Part shown: in pieces, positions 1 through 8,427 of the stretch
Numbering within the stretch: the first letter of the stretch is position 1
Layout of the letters: each line of letters starts with the position of its first letter
Source of the DNA: Oscillospiraceae bacterium
GTDB lineage: Bacteria > Bacillota > Clostridia > Oscillospirales > Oscillospiraceae
Length of the DNA stretch: 64,000 nt
NCBI GenBank assembly: GCA_022846095.1
Contig: AP025583.1
Span: forward strand, 558,001 to 622,000
Reading direction: 5' to 3'
Made by a program: the position numbers and the translations under genes
Notes under the pieces: generated by a model
What the model saw: the letters and a program-made list of their open reading frames with translations, nothing else
The model's database searches: none
What the model was told of the DNA's origin: nothing

Positions 1-6
1 CCAATG

Positions 7-1548
7 TCACTGTCCGGTGTGCTCCGGGGCGGCGGGGGCCGCCTCCAGCCTACGCCCGGGCAGCTTCTCCTGACCCAGGGCCTTGGTCAGGGAGACCATG
101 CCGAAGAGCAGGATGAAGGCGAAGGGGAAGGCCGCCACGATGGAGATGGTCTGGAGCATGTTCAGGCCGTTTTCCGTGCACAGCATGAGCACCAGGGCCA
201 GGGCCGCCTGGAGCACGCCCCAGATGAACTTGCGGCGGTTAGAGGGGTTCAGGTTGCCCTCCGAGCTGAGCATACCCAGTACGAAGGTGGCCGAGTTGGC
301 CGAGGTGATGAAGAAGGTGCACAGCAGCACGATGACCACCACGGAGATGAGCTTGCCCAGGGGGTAGTGGTCCAGCACCACGAACAGGGCGGTGTCTACC
401 GACTGGATGGCATGCTTGGCCACGTCCAGCCCGGCGTGTATGCCCGCGTTGCCGAACACGGAGAACCAGACGAAGGAGGCCCCGGCGGGCAGGAAGAGCA
501 CGCCGGTGACGAACTCCTTGATGGTACGGCCCTTGGAGATGCGGGCGATAAAGACGGCGGTGAAGGGGGCCCAGGCGATCCACCAGGCCCAGTAGAAGAC
601 GGTCCACTTGCCGTACCAGGCGGCGTCGCCCGCCCCGGCGAAGGCCCCCATCTGCATGGCGCTCTGGGGGAAGGTGCCCACGTAGTAGCCCAGGCTCTCC
701 ACCAGGGACTTCAGAATGTCCACCGTGGGGCCCACCAAAAAGACCAGCAGCAGCACCACGCCCGCGATGATGATGTTCAGGTCGCAGACCTTTTTGATGC
801 CGTTGTCCACCCCGGCCAGGGCGGTCCAGATGTAGACGACGGTGATGATTGCCACGATGAGAAAGACCACCAGGTTATTCTTGGGGACGCCGAAGACGTG
901 GTTAAGCCCGCTGTTGATCTGCATGGCGCCCAGGCCCAGGGAGGTGGCGATGCCCGCGGCGGTGGCGAAGACGGCCAGGATGTCGATGATCTTGCCGATG
1001 GGGCCCCGGGCCCCCTTCTCTCCCAGCAGGGGGATAAAGATGGAGCTGATGAGGCCGGGCTTGCCCTTGCGGAACTGGAAGTAGGCCATGGCCAGGGCCA
1101 GCACGCTGTAGGCCGCCCAGGGGTGGAGGCCCCAGTGGAGAAAGACCTTCTGGAAGGCGAAGCGGGCGGCCTCGGCGCTGCCGGGCTCGAACCCCGGAGG
1201 GGCGGCCCAGAAGGTGAGGGGCTCGGCCACCCCCCAGAACACCAGGCCGATGCCCATGCCCGCGGAGAAGAGCATACCGAACCAGGAGAGGTTGCTGTAC
1301 TCGGGTCGGGAGCCGTCCGGCCCCAGGGGGATGCGCTTGTAGGGGCTGAGGAAGCCCAGCCAAATGGCGTAGACCACAAAGCTGGTCATCGCCAGCACGT
1401 AGAACCACCCGAACTTGCCCGATAAGAAGGAGAAGGCCGCGGTGCCCGCAGCCTGGAAGCTGTCCCCCGCCAGCACGCCCCAGATCACGATGGCGATAAT
1501 CAGGACCACCGAGATCACGTAGGTGCTGTTGGGCTTTTCCCGTTTCAC
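7..1548 (-). CDS. BCCT family betaine/carnitine/choline transporter
   Basis: A 513-residue polytopic membrane protein that imports quaternary ammonium compounds such as glycine betaine with Na+ or H+. Visible family marks are the Gly-rich unwound helix segment GMGIGLVFWG followed by AEPL, and the Trp box YWAWWIAWAPF that forms the substrate cage in BetP and OpuD. The start is GTG at 1548 behind GGGAGG. The gene lies just downstream of grdD but is separated by a strong terminator and has its own promoter, so it is a separate unit next to a Grd reductase cluster. That context suggests betaine uptake for reduction as well as osmoprotection; substrate choice is inferred. Confidence 0.93.
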   Translation of the reverse strand: MKREKPNSTYVISVVLIIAIVIWGVLAGDSFQAAGTAAFSFLSGKFGWFYVLAMTSFVVYAIWLGFLSPYKRIPLGPDGSRPEYSNLSWFGMLFSAGMGIGLVFWGVAEPLTFWAAPPGFEPGSAEAARFAFQKVFLHWGLHPWAAYSVLALAMAYFQFRKGKPGLISSIFIPLLGEKGARGPIGKIIDILAVFATAAGIATSLGLGAMQINSGLNHVFGVPKNNLVVFLIVAIITVVYIWTALAGVDNGIKKVCDLNIIIAGVVLLLVFLVGPTVDILKSLVESLGYYVGTFPQSAMQMGAFAGAGDAAWYGKWTVFYWAWWIAWAPFTAVFIARISKGRTIKEFVTGVLFLPAGASFVWFSVFGNAGIHAGLDVAKHAIQSVDTALFVVLDHYPLGKLISVVVIVLLCTFFITSANSATFVLGMLSSEGNLNPSNRRKFIWGVLQAALALVLMLCTENGLNMLQTISIVAAFPFAFILLFGMVSLTKALGQEKLPGRRLEAAPAAPEHTGQ

Positions 1549-1606
1549 ACAAAAAACCTCCCGTTGATTAGTTTGACCATGATTAGGTAATAATTAATCA
1601 ATCAAG

Positions 1607-1635
1607 ATTATAAAACTAAAACAGGAATTTGTCAA
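1607..1635 (-). promoter_or_regulatory. Sigma-70 promoter of the BCCT gene
   Basis: On the minus strand TTGACA and TATAAT are separated by exactly 17 bases, a full consensus match. The -10 ends about 58 bases before the GTG start. The AT-rich leader between them contains a loose inverted repeat, TGATTAAT... ACCTAATCA, that could be an operator. Confidence 0.85.
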
Positions 1636-1646
1636 GCATTTAACGG

Positions 1647-1688
1647 AAAAAAGCCGCAGGATATGTAGCATATCCTGCGGCTTTTTTG
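1647..1688. terminator. Bidirectional rho-independent terminator after grdD
   Basis: A perfect 13-bp stem (1653-1665 with 1669-1681, loop TAG) is flanked by an A run on the left and a T run on the right, so it can stop transcription in both directions. It closes the grd operon and insulates the BCCT gene. Confidence 0.93.
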
Positions 1689-1699
1689 TGTGGACTGAA

Positions 1700-2860
1700 T
1701 TACTGGGTGATGTACCCGGCCTTTTTCAGGATCTCCTCGGCCTTGGGCTTGTTGGCGTCGGACACCAGGATGATGGGGCCGGTGCAGCCCATGCCGGACT
1801 GGGCGTAGATCTTCTCCTTCCAGAGGGCCTTGACGGCGTCCTCCAGGTCCATGACCTCGATGCCGGAGAGCTGGGCGGTGACCACCTCGGTGGGGGGCGC
1901 GGCCACCTCCTCGTCCGCCGGGGCGGACTTGCTGGCGGCGGCCTTGCGGTCGGCCAGCAGCTTGGTCAGGCCGGCCTTCTCGGCGGCGGCGAACTCGGCG
2001 GCGGCCACCTCGAACACCTTGCCCCGCACGAGCTGGGCGGCGTAGCTGATGGCGCCGGCGATGACGGGGGCGCCGGAGGCGCGGGAGATGATCATGACCA
2101 GGCGGTCATAGCCCTTGCCGATGCCGGGGCCGTAGCCGTAGCCCACGGCCTCATAGCTGCCGCCGGTGCAGGCGGAGGAGAGCATCTTGGACAGGATGTT
2201 GCCGGTGAGGGAGTCGGTGACCATCACGTCGGCGGAGCCGCAGAGCACGTCGTTGCCGCGCATGACGCAGCCGCCGTCGGCCCGGGAGGACTCGGCGAAG
2301 GTGATGGGGTAGCCGCCCGCCTGGAGCTGCTTGAGGGCGCCCTCGGTCTGCCGGGCGCCGTCCACGTTCAGGATGCCCACGGTGGGGTCGGCCACGCCGC
2401 AGGCCTTGGCGGCGATGATGCCGTACACGGCGTTCTTAATCATACCCTCGATGCGGTCGGTGGAGGAGGTGCCAGTGGTGTTGGCGATGAACATCTCCTT
2501 CCCCTTGCCGGGGGTCACGGCGCGGCCCACGGTGGACACGCCGATGGGGAACGGGTAGTGCATGGTGACCGCGCCGTCCACGGCGCCGGTCTCCAGCAGC
2601 TCTTCCATCTTCTTGTGGGCGGCGTCCTCGTCGGGCACAGCCACGGTGGTCACCTCGGGGTGGGAGATGGTGCCGATGAAGTACACGTCGGCGCCGGCGC
2701 GGGCGGCCTGGACGGCCCCCTGCATCACGGTCTCCTCCCCGTGCTCACTGCCCATGGCGGTGACGGCGATCTTCGGCTTGGCGCCGAAGGAGCCGGTCTC
2801 CAGGCCGTCGGCAATGGCCAGGAAGGTGTCGGCGATGAGCCTCTTGGTCTTGTCAGCCAT
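1700..2860 (-). CDS. grdD: Glycine/sarcosine/betaine reductase complex component C, alpha subunit
   Basis: A 386-residue GrdD homologue. With GrdC it forms protein C, which takes the carboxymethyl-selenoether made on protein A and releases acetyl phosphate. The fold is related to PlsX/phosphate acetyltransferase. The C-terminal motif SGMGCTGPIILVS carries the Cys expected to hold the acetyl thioester. An Ala/Lys/Glu-rich linker (about residues 280-320) precedes it. The ATG at 2860 follows GGAGG, 12 bases after the grdC stop, so the two subunits are probably co-translated. Last gene of the trxB-trxA-grdA-grdC-grdD unit. Confidence 0.95.
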   Translation of the reverse strand: MADKTKRLIADTFLAIADGLETGSFGAKPKIAVTAMGSEHGEETVMQGAVQAARAGADVYFIGTISHPEVTTVAVPDEDAAHKKMEELLETGAVDGAVTMHYPFPIGVSTVGRAVTPGKGKEMFIANTTGTSSTDRIEGMIKNAVYGIIAAKACGVADPTVGILNVDGARQTEGALKQLQAGGYPITFAESSRADGGCVMRGNDVLCGSADVMVTDSLTGNILSKMLSSACTGGSYEAVGYGYGPGIGKGYDRLVMIISRASGAPVIAGAISYAAQLVRGKVFEVAAAEFAAAEKAGLTKLLADRKAAASKSAPADEEVAAPPTEVVTAQLSGIEVMDLEDAVKALWKEKIYAQSGMGCTGPIILVSDANKPKAEEILKKAGYITQ

Positions 2861-2872
2861 TGTGATGCCTCC

Positions 2873-4414
2873 TTATTCGGCGTCGTCGGCGGCAAAGCCG
2901 GCGGCGAACTGGCGGAAGGCGTCGGCAATCAGCTTCTTGACCTGCTCCTGGCTCACGCCGCCCTCGTCGGAGGCGCCCTGGTTCTTGCGCATGAGGAAGG
3001 AGACGCCGTCGAAGAGGTTGGTCATGCGGCCCAGGAACAGGGAGCCCTTGCCGATGATCATGGCGTTGTTGATCTCACCCGCCAGCATGGCGTCGCGGGC
3101 AAAGCCGATGTAGGGCACGCCGGAGGGGATGTGGCCCTGGGTGGGGGCCCAGCCCATGAGGCCGTGGACCTTGGCGAAGGAGGCCAGATCCTTCTTCTCC
3201 AGGTCGCCGTTCTTGACGGCCAGGGCGGCGATCATCTTGTAGTTGGCCAGGGGCACGTCGCCGGCGCCGGCGGGCTTGGTGATGTCGGGGTTCTGCATCT
3301 CGGGGGAGTATTTGTCCACGTCGGTGATCTTCATGCCGGCCTTGGCCAGGGGCACGGAGACCAGGGAGCCGATGACGGCCTGGGGGGCGGAGCCGGTGCC
3401 CACCACGTGGCGGCCCAGGATGCTCAGGTCGATCTCGGGGTTCACGCCGTCGTTCTCGGTGATGACCACGGCGAAGCCGCCCAGCATGTCCTCGATGATG
3501 GGCAGGCCCTTCTTGACGTGGTCCTTGCCGTTCATGCCCAGCTTGGCGGTGCAGCCGCCGGCGGTGACGATAACGGTCTTGTAGGTGCCGGCCTTGACCA
3601 GGGAGGCGGCCTCCACGATGGCGTGGGCGGGGCCGGCGCAGAAGCCGCGGGTGTCGGAGCCGGTGGCGTTGACCAGACCGGCGATCTCGGCGGCCGCCTT
3701 GGCGAAGTTGCCGCCGCCGCGCTGGTTCACGTCGCCGCAGGCCTCCTCGCAGCAGTCGATGACGTACTCCACCTCGGCCTTGTCGATGCCCGCGTTCTTC
3801 ACGGCGTGCAGCAGGGACAGGACGCTGGAGGCCTTGGACACCAGGTTCTCGTGCATCACGTGGGAGGACAGGTTCACGTCGATGTCGTGGGCGCGCTTGA
3901 CGCAGCCCACCAGCTTGTCGTGGTCGTACAGGCCCTCGGCGTGCTCCTCGTTGACCTGCTGCTCGATCTCGCTCAGCTCCACGCCGTCGTTCAGGCGGGC
4001 GAGCACGGTCTCGTCAAACAGGGGGTGGGCCTCCATGGCGGCCCTGTGGGCGGCTACAAAGTCCTTGTCCAGCTTCACCACGTCGAAGCAGTCGCAGATC
4101 TGCATCAGCAGGAGGAACTCCTCCTGGGGCATGATCTCGCCGTACTTGCCGTGGCGGTCGGTCACGTCGCTCTTGAGCTCCACCCAGGTGTCGCCCTGGG
4201 CGGCCAGCTCCTCGGGGGTGTGGTTGCCGATGTAGACCTGGTTGGGCCAGTAGGCCAGCACGTCCTCATAGCTGCGCAGGTGCTTGGGCAGCTCCTTCAG
4301 GTACTCGCCGTCGGGGTTGACGATGCGCTCGGTGGTCTGGGTGGAGCCGTTGTGGATGACCATGTCGGGGGTGTGGACCAGGATATACCCGGTACCCTTG
4401 ACTACGCTGTTCAT
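2873..4414 (-). CDS. grdC: Glycine/sarcosine/betaine reductase complex component C, beta subunit
   Basis: A 513-residue GrdC homologue, the second subunit of protein C and a relative of FabH-type ketoacyl-ACP synthases. The N-terminus (KGTGYILVHTPDMVIHNGS) and the later CAGPAHAIVEAASLVKAGTY and VIVTAGGCTAKLGMNG segments are typical of the family and hold conserved Cys residues. The length is normal. It follows grdA after a 145-base gap with a hairpin and has an AAAGGCGG ribosome-binding site before the ATG. Substrate specificity does not lie in this subunit, so it can serve glycine, sarcosine or betaine reduction. Confidence 0.95.
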   Translation of the reverse strand: MNSVVKGTGYILVHTPDMVIHNGSTQTTERIVNPDGEYLKELPKHLRSYEDVLAYWPNQVYIGNHTPEELAAQGDTWVELKSDVTDRHGKYGEIMPQEEFLLLMQICDCFDVVKLDKDFVAAHRAAMEAHPLFDETVLARLNDGVELSEIEQQVNEEHAEGLYDHDKLVGCVKRAHDIDVNLSSHVMHENLVSKASSVLSLLHAVKNAGIDKAEVEYVIDCCEEACGDVNQRGGGNFAKAAAEIAGLVNATGSDTRGFCAGPAHAIVEAASLVKAGTYKTVIVTAGGCTAKLGMNGKDHVKKGLPIIEDMLGGFAVVITENDGVNPEIDLSILGRHVVGTGSAPQAVIGSLVSVPLAKAGMKITDVDKYSPEMQNPDITKPAGAGDVPLANYKMIAALAVKNGDLEKKDLASFAKVHGLMGWAPTQGHIPSGVPYIGFARDAMLAGEINNAMIIGKGSLFLGRMTNLFDGVSFLMRKNQGASDEGGVSQEQVKKLIADAFRQFAAGFAADDAE

Positions 4415-4507
4415 GTAAAATACCGCCTTTCAAGACGTAAATTTAATTCTTCTATGTTTCGGGGGCCGCGGAATAGAGAAACACGATAAATTGGAAGCAT
4501 ACGCAAA

Positions 4508-4543
4508 GGTGGTGACAGGGGGATTATCCACCTTGTCACCACC
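4508..4543 (-). terminator. Intercistronic hairpin between grdA and grdC
   Basis: GGTGGTGACA (4508-4517) pairs with TGTCACCACC (4534-4543), and the stem can extend three more pairs. No long T run follows on the minus strand, so this is more likely a processing or stabilising hairpin, or a partial terminator giving excess grdA mRNA, than a full stop. GrdA is typically needed in excess. Confidence 0.55.
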
Positions 4544-4559
4544 TCGCGTTTGACAGCAA

Positions 4560-5030
4560 TTAGTACTTGCAGTACTGCTCACGGATAGAGCTCATCTCAG
4601 AGACGATCTCATCCACGTCCAGAACCATTTCCATCATGCTGATCTGCTCCTCGTACACGGCGGGATCAATAAGTTCCTTGATCTCGGGCTCGCACACGTG
4701 ATAAACCGAGAGTCCCAACGAGACTCCAGTCAACGGACCTGCAAAAGTGGGATCACCGGCAGTGACGGTCTCAGCCGCCAGACCGGAGGCCTCCGCCTCG
4801 CTCGCGCCCAGGAGAACGACGATGTTCTCGGGGCCGTACTGCTCAGCGAAGTCCTTAACCCGCTTCTGATTTTCCAGATCCATTGCACCAGCGCTGGTTC
4901 ACACAAAGCACTCAGTGGAGCTGAAAACGACCTCAGCACCGGCGGTCTTGACGCACTCCTCGATCGCGGGGCCGGGGATACCGTCGCGGTCACCGATGAT
5001 GATGGCCTTCTTGCCTTCCAAAAGACCCAT
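4560..5030 (-). CDS. grdA: Glycine/sarcosine/betaine reductase selenoprotein A (contains selenocysteine)
   Basis: A 156-residue small acidic selenoprotein. An in-frame TGA at 4901-4899 (residue 44) lies in the context [17 protein letters not shown], matching the GrdA redox motif CxxU. Translation continues in frame to TAA at 4560, so the apparent break is selenocysteine and not a frameshift. The N-terminus [20 protein letters not shown] and the 3' part [13 protein letters not shown] are family hallmarks. The ATG at 5030 follows GGAAGGAG. Protein A is reduced by TrxA and accepts the carboxymethyl group from protein B. It sits between trxA and grdC. Confidence 0.97.
4887..4901 (-). promoter_or_regulatory. 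Selenocysteine UGA of grdA with adjoining hairpin
   Basis: The UGA codon (4901-4899) is followed at once by a 12-base perfect palindrome ACCAGCGCTGGT, which can form a short SECIS-type stem needed for SelB-directed selenocysteine insertion. The position fits bacterial SECIS elements; the exact structure is inferred. Confidence 0.7.
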
Positions 5031-5106
5031 GTTGGTGTTTCTCTCCTTCCTTTTGAAATTTTATAGCAGAGCGCGCGGGCGCTATACTAACATATAGGGG
5101 GGTGGA

Positions 5107-5424
5107 TTAGATGTACTTCTCCACCATGGCCTTCACGGCCTCGGGGGTGGCGTCGTCCTTGACGCAGGCGTCGATCTGGGCGCCGTTCTCGTAGATGGCG
5201 ATAACGGGCAGGCCCAAGACCTTCTGGGCGATGGCCAGGCGGCGGGCCTTGGTGGTGTTCAGGGCGCAGAACTTCAGCTTGTCGCCGTACTGGTCGGCCA
5301 GGGCGTGGACGTGGGGCATCAGGGCCTGGCAGGGCACGCAGCCGTCGCCGTAAAAGTCCACGAGGACCTTGCCCTCGGCCTGGAGAACCTCAGCCTCAAA
5401 CGTATCCTTGGTCAATTCTAACAT
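5107..5424 (-). CDS. trxA: Thioredoxin of the Grd system
   Basis: A 105-residue thioredoxin with active site GCVPC instead of the usual WCGPC. This variant is characteristic of thioredoxins encoded in grd operons of amino-acid-reducing clostridia. It passes electrons from TrxB to selenoprotein A. The core VLVDFYGDGCVPCQALMPHV and the cis-Pro region LGLPVIAIYENG are intact. The ATG follows AAAGGAGCG. It lies between trxB and grdA in the same direction. Confidence 0.95.
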   Translation of the reverse strand: MLELTKDTFEAEVLQAEGKVLVDFYGDGCVPCQALMPHVHALADQYGDKLKFCALNTTKARRLAIAQKVLGLPVIAIYENGAQIDACVKDDATPEAVKAMVEKYI

Positions 5425-5595
5425 AGTGAAACGCTCCTTTCAATATTAAACCGCTGTTTTATTGATAAATTAAATATTGCTGGAAATTAAGTCTCTTCCG
5501 GGAGGATTTTTGTAAAAATACCAGGCGCCGCGCCGCGGGACGCGGAGCCGTGACACCGGGCCGGAGCCCTGAACCAGGGGGTGCCCCCGGCAGAC

Positions 5596-6531
5596 TTACT
5601 CGTTGATGAACTTCTCCACCTGCATGGCAGCGATGGCGCCGTCGGCCGCGGCGGTGACCACCTGGCGCAGGCTCTTCACCCGGATGTCGCCGGCGGCGAA
5701 CACGCCCTTGACGTTAGTATGCATGTTCTCGTCGGTTTTGATGTAGCCGTGGTCCATGTCCAGCATGCCCTCGAAGAGCTTGGAGTTGGGGTTGTAGCCG
5801 ATGAAGCCGAACACGCCGAACAGCCCGTCGTCGGGGTCGGCCTCGATGGTGGTCAGCTCGCCGGTCTTGACGTTCTTCACGACCATCTTGCTCAGCAGCT
5901 CGTCGCCGTCCACGGACTGGACCACGCTGTCCCACATAAAGGCCATCTTGGGGTTGGCGAAGGCCTTCTCCTGGATGCTCTTGGCGGCGCGCAGCTCGTC
6001 GCGGCGGTGGATCAGGGTCACCTTGCGGGCGAACTTGGTCAGGTACATGGCCTCTTCCACGGCGGAGTCGCCGCCGCCCACCACGAAGACCTCGAAGTCC
6101 TCGAAGAAGGCCGCGTCGCAGGTGGCGCAGAAGGAGATGCCCTTGCCGATGAACTTGGCCTCGTTCTCACAGCCGATGGGCTTGGGGAACGCGCCGGTGG
6201 CGATGATGACGGCCTTGGACTTGTACTCGTTCTTGGCGCTCTTGAGCACCTTCACGTCGCCGGACAGGTCCACGCTGATGATGGTGTCGCTGGCGCGCTC
6301 GGCGCCGAACTTCTCCGCCTGGGCGGTCATGCGGGCGATGAGGCTGGGGCCGCCCTCGCCCTCCACGATCTGGCCGGGGTAGTTCTCGATCTCGTCGGTG
6401 ATGGCGATCTGTCCGCCGTCCTTGCCCTTTTCAATGATCAGGGTGGACAGGCGGGAGCGGCCGGCGTAGAGGCCGGCGGCCAGACCGGCGGGGCCGGCGC
6501 CGAGGATGATTACGTCATAAATTTTGTCCAT
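5596..6531 (-). CDS. trxB: Thioredoxin reductase (Grd-linked)
   Basis: A 311-residue flavoprotein that reduces the neighbouring thioredoxin with NAD(P)H. The FAD motif is GAGPAGLAAGLYAGR near the N-terminus, the redox-active pair is CATC (residues about 136-139, SFCATCDAAF), and the pyridine-nucleotide motif is GGGDSAVEEA. A second FAD motif, GVFAAGDIR, is near the end. The ATG at 6531 has an ideal GGAGG site. It is the first gene of the trxB-trxA-grdA-grdC-grdD unit. A second, more distant TrxB-like protein is encoded at 47048-47953. Confidence 0.96.
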   Translation of the reverse strand: MDKIYDVIILGAGPAGLAAGLYAGRSRLSTLIIEKGKDGGQIAITDEIENYPGQIVEGEGGPSLIARMTAQAEKFGAERASDTIISVDLSGDVKVLKSAKNEYKSKAVIIATGAFPKPIGCENEAKFIGKGISFCATCDAAFFEDFEVFVVGGGDSAVEEAMYLTKFARKVTLIHRRDELRAAKSIQEKAFANPKMAFMWDSVVQSVDGDELLSKMVVKNVKTGELTTIEADPDDGLFGVFGFIGYNPNSKLFEGMLDMDHGYIKTDENMHTNVKGVFAAGDIRVKSLRQVVTAAADGAIAAMQVEKFINE

Positions 6532-6643
6532 GTTACAGTTCCTCCATTTCTATCCCCGCCCTGCGCTCAGGGCGCTGGAAATTGAGACATGGGTTTCTCA
6601 CTTCATTGACGGCCTGCTATAAAGCCGGAGCGCAAAATAGATA

Positions 6644-6659
6644 TGCAAACTGCATGCCA
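6644..6659 (-). promoter_or_regulatory. Sigma-54 (-24/-12) promoter of the trxB-grd operon
   Basis: The minus strand reads TGGCATGCAGTTTGCA, a complete match to TGGCAYR-N4-TTGCW with correct GG-to-GC spacing. The expected start site lies about 100 bases upstream of the trxB ATG. Sigma-54 and NtrC-like activators control amino-acid reduction genes in other clostridia, so the function fits. No activator gene is in this window. Confidence 0.75.
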
Positions 6660-6729
6660 GCTTCACCGGGACAGGGGGTCGCGGGCCCCCCACGGGAATA
6701 TGATATACAGAATACAATATCTAATCATT

Positions 6730-6758
6730 AGAATAGATCGGTTTTCCAAACTAGTCAA
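6730..6758 (-). promoter_or_regulatory. Possible sigma-70 promoter upstream of trxB
   Basis: TTGACT and TATTCT are separated by 17 bases on the minus strand, about 200 bases before trxB. The -35 is good and the -10 weak. It could give basal expression next to the sigma-54 site. Confidence 0.45.
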
Positions 6759-7048
6759 TACATTATTTAAAATAGAAATAAAATTCATCAAATGATATGG
6801 GGCGGGCTGTGCACAATGCACGGTATCAGCGGCTTCAGAGGGCTTGTACACACAAAACGGCGGTCCGACCCGTTCGATATATCACATATTATTTACAATA
6901 TAAAACGCTCGGCGGGGATCAGGGGCCATCCCGGCGGGCTGGAAAAGACGGAAGAACAGTGAAACGAAATGCAGATGAGGGAAGAAAACTACACGCCGGA
7001 TACCTGTCGGACTTGCGACAATGGGCTGTCGGCGCCGGAAACCCGGCA

Positions 7049-7078
7049 GTCTCCCCGCGCCCTGCGGCGCGGGGAGAC
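7049..7078 (-). terminator. Strong hairpin after grdB
   Basis: A perfect 13-bp stem (7049-7061 with 7066-7078, loop CTGC) lies 19 bases after the grdB stop. A T run is missing, so it may act as a 3' stabiliser or a partial terminator. It separates grdE-grdB from the trxB unit. Confidence 0.65.
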
Positions 7079-7096
7079 GACGGGAACGGGCCTATT

Positions 7097-8413
7097 TTAG
7101 ATCTTGACCTTAAAGACGGTCTGCTCGGTAATCTCGGTGGTCAGGGCGTCCAGGGCCACGCCCACGCGGTGGTAGCGCAGCTTCCACTGCTCTTCCTTGG
7201 GGGTGTTGGGGTCGCCCAGGGGGTAGGGGATGGAGATGGTGGGGACCATACGGTTGGCGCCCACGGTGGAGGCCACGGGGATCAGGTTGCACATCTGGAC
7301 AATGGTGAACCCGGCGCGCTCAAACTCTTTAACCATCGTTGCACCGCAACGCGTGCAGGTGCCTCACGTGGAGCCCATGATGATGGCGTCCACCTTGTCC
7401 TGCTTGAGCAGGGGGATGATCTCCTGGGCCATGCGCTTGGCCTCGGCCTCGGTGGTGCCGGTGCCCACGGTGGAGTAGAAGAAGGGGTGCAGGGAGCCGA
7501 ACTTGCCCTGCTTCTCATAGGCGCGCATGGCGTCCAGAGGCACGATGACGTTGGGGTCGGCGTTGGCGGCGGCGGGGTCGAAGCCGGCGTGGATGGTCTT
7601 GAACACGCCGCTCTCCAGGCGCTCCATGCCGCTGATGTCGTACCGGCCCCAGCGGGTGGCGGAGGCGGACTGGATGCGGTCGGGGTTGTCCACGGGCACG
7701 ATGCCGCCGGTGGTGCACAGGGCGATGCGGGCCTTGGACAGGTCCTTGATGGCGGGGGCGATGGGCACCAGATCCTTGGCCGGGATGACCAGCTCGGTCT
7801 GGTAGGGCTCGCCGTTGAGCTTCTTGATGAGCATCTCCACGCCGCGGCGGGCGGCGGGCTTGATCCCGGCGGGCCAGGCCTGGTGGCGGATGCCGCGGGC
7901 GAAGTACAGCTCGTCGGCACAGCCGGTGTGGGGCTCGCCCTTGAGATCCTTGTTGATGTAGTTGGCCATCAGGGTCACGTCGCCGCGCATCTTGGCGGCG
8001 GACTTGCCGCCGATGAAGATGGGCATATCCTTCTTGAACATCTCCACGCCGGGGTTCTCCACGTGCATGGAGGTGAGCACGGGCACGCCGTATTTGGCGT
8101 GGACGGCCTTGCAGATGGTGCCGCAGGCGAAGCCGTAGCGCCCGGCCTGGAAGGCGGGCCCGGCCACGAAGAGGTCGAACTCCTTGTCGGCCAGGAAGCC
8201 AAGGATGATCTCCACGGCCTCGTCGGTGCGGGAGCCCATGAAGTTGTCGCCGCAGACGATGGTGTGGGTCACCTCGGCGCCGTTGGGGGAGACCATGGCG
8301 TTGAGGGCCATGGCGGGGCCAATGAGCTCAGATTTGATGAAGGGCTCCTGATCGGCCTTGTCCTCGCCGCCGATGCCGGCGAAGAACTGGTTGATGTAAT
8401 GAATGATTTTCAT
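7097..8413 (-). CDS. grdB: Glycine/betaine/sarcosine reductase component B selenoprotein (GrdB/GrdF/GrdH family)
   Basis: A 438-residue selenoprotein, the substrate-binding component of the reductase. The in-frame TGA at 7366-7364 (residue 350) lies in MGST-U-GTCTRCGATMVKE, the invariant UxxCxxC motif of the family, and the frame stays open to 7097. It receives glycine, sarcosine or betaine as a Schiff base or equivalent and transfers the carboxymethyl group to GrdA. The start is ATG after AAAGGAGG. Whether it is the glycine, sarcosine or betaine paralogue cannot be settled by eye. The nearby BCCT carrier and the separation from the core operon favour betaine (GrdH). Confidence 0.94.
7341..7366 (-). 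promoter_or_regulatory. UGA-Sec codon of grdB with SECIS-like hairpin
   Basis: After UGA (7366-7364) the transcript can fold as GCACC, bulged U, GCA, loop CGCGU, UGC, GGUGC (7362 to 7341). The stem is perfect apart from one bulged U, and the loop contains GU. Both are features recognised by SelB in known bacterial SECIS elements. Confidence 0.8.
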
Positions 8414-8427
8414 TTTCTTCGCCTCCT

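Larger units (their letters stand above)
6532..7096 (-). other. Gene-free leader and intergenic region upstream of trxB
   Basis: No credible gene was found here. It contains a sigma-54 site, a sigma-70-like site, a G/C hairpin (about 6673-6693, GGGGG...CCCCC) in the trxB leader, and the strong hairpin after grdB at 7049-7078. An AT-rich stretch between 6700 and 6900 may hold activator-binding sites. I looked for a glycine riboswitch and did not find the conserved core. Confidence 0.6.

Noticed and set aside
1688-4489. A 933-codon frame opposite grdC and grdD
   Set aside because: It is a shadow of GC-rich codons: low-complexity Gly/His/Val protein, no ribosome-binding site, and the minus-strand genes match known families.
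6663-6851. A 62-codon frame on the minus strand upstream of trxB
   Set aside because: It covers the promoter elements, lacks a ribosome-binding site, and has no recognisable sequence.
6532-7096. Glycine riboswitch before trxB
   Set aside because: No conserved aptamer core could be found on either strand.
7364-7366. Apparent stop codon splitting the protein B gene
   Set aside because: The context GST-UGA-GTCTRCGATM and intact frame show selenocysteine and not a pseudogene.
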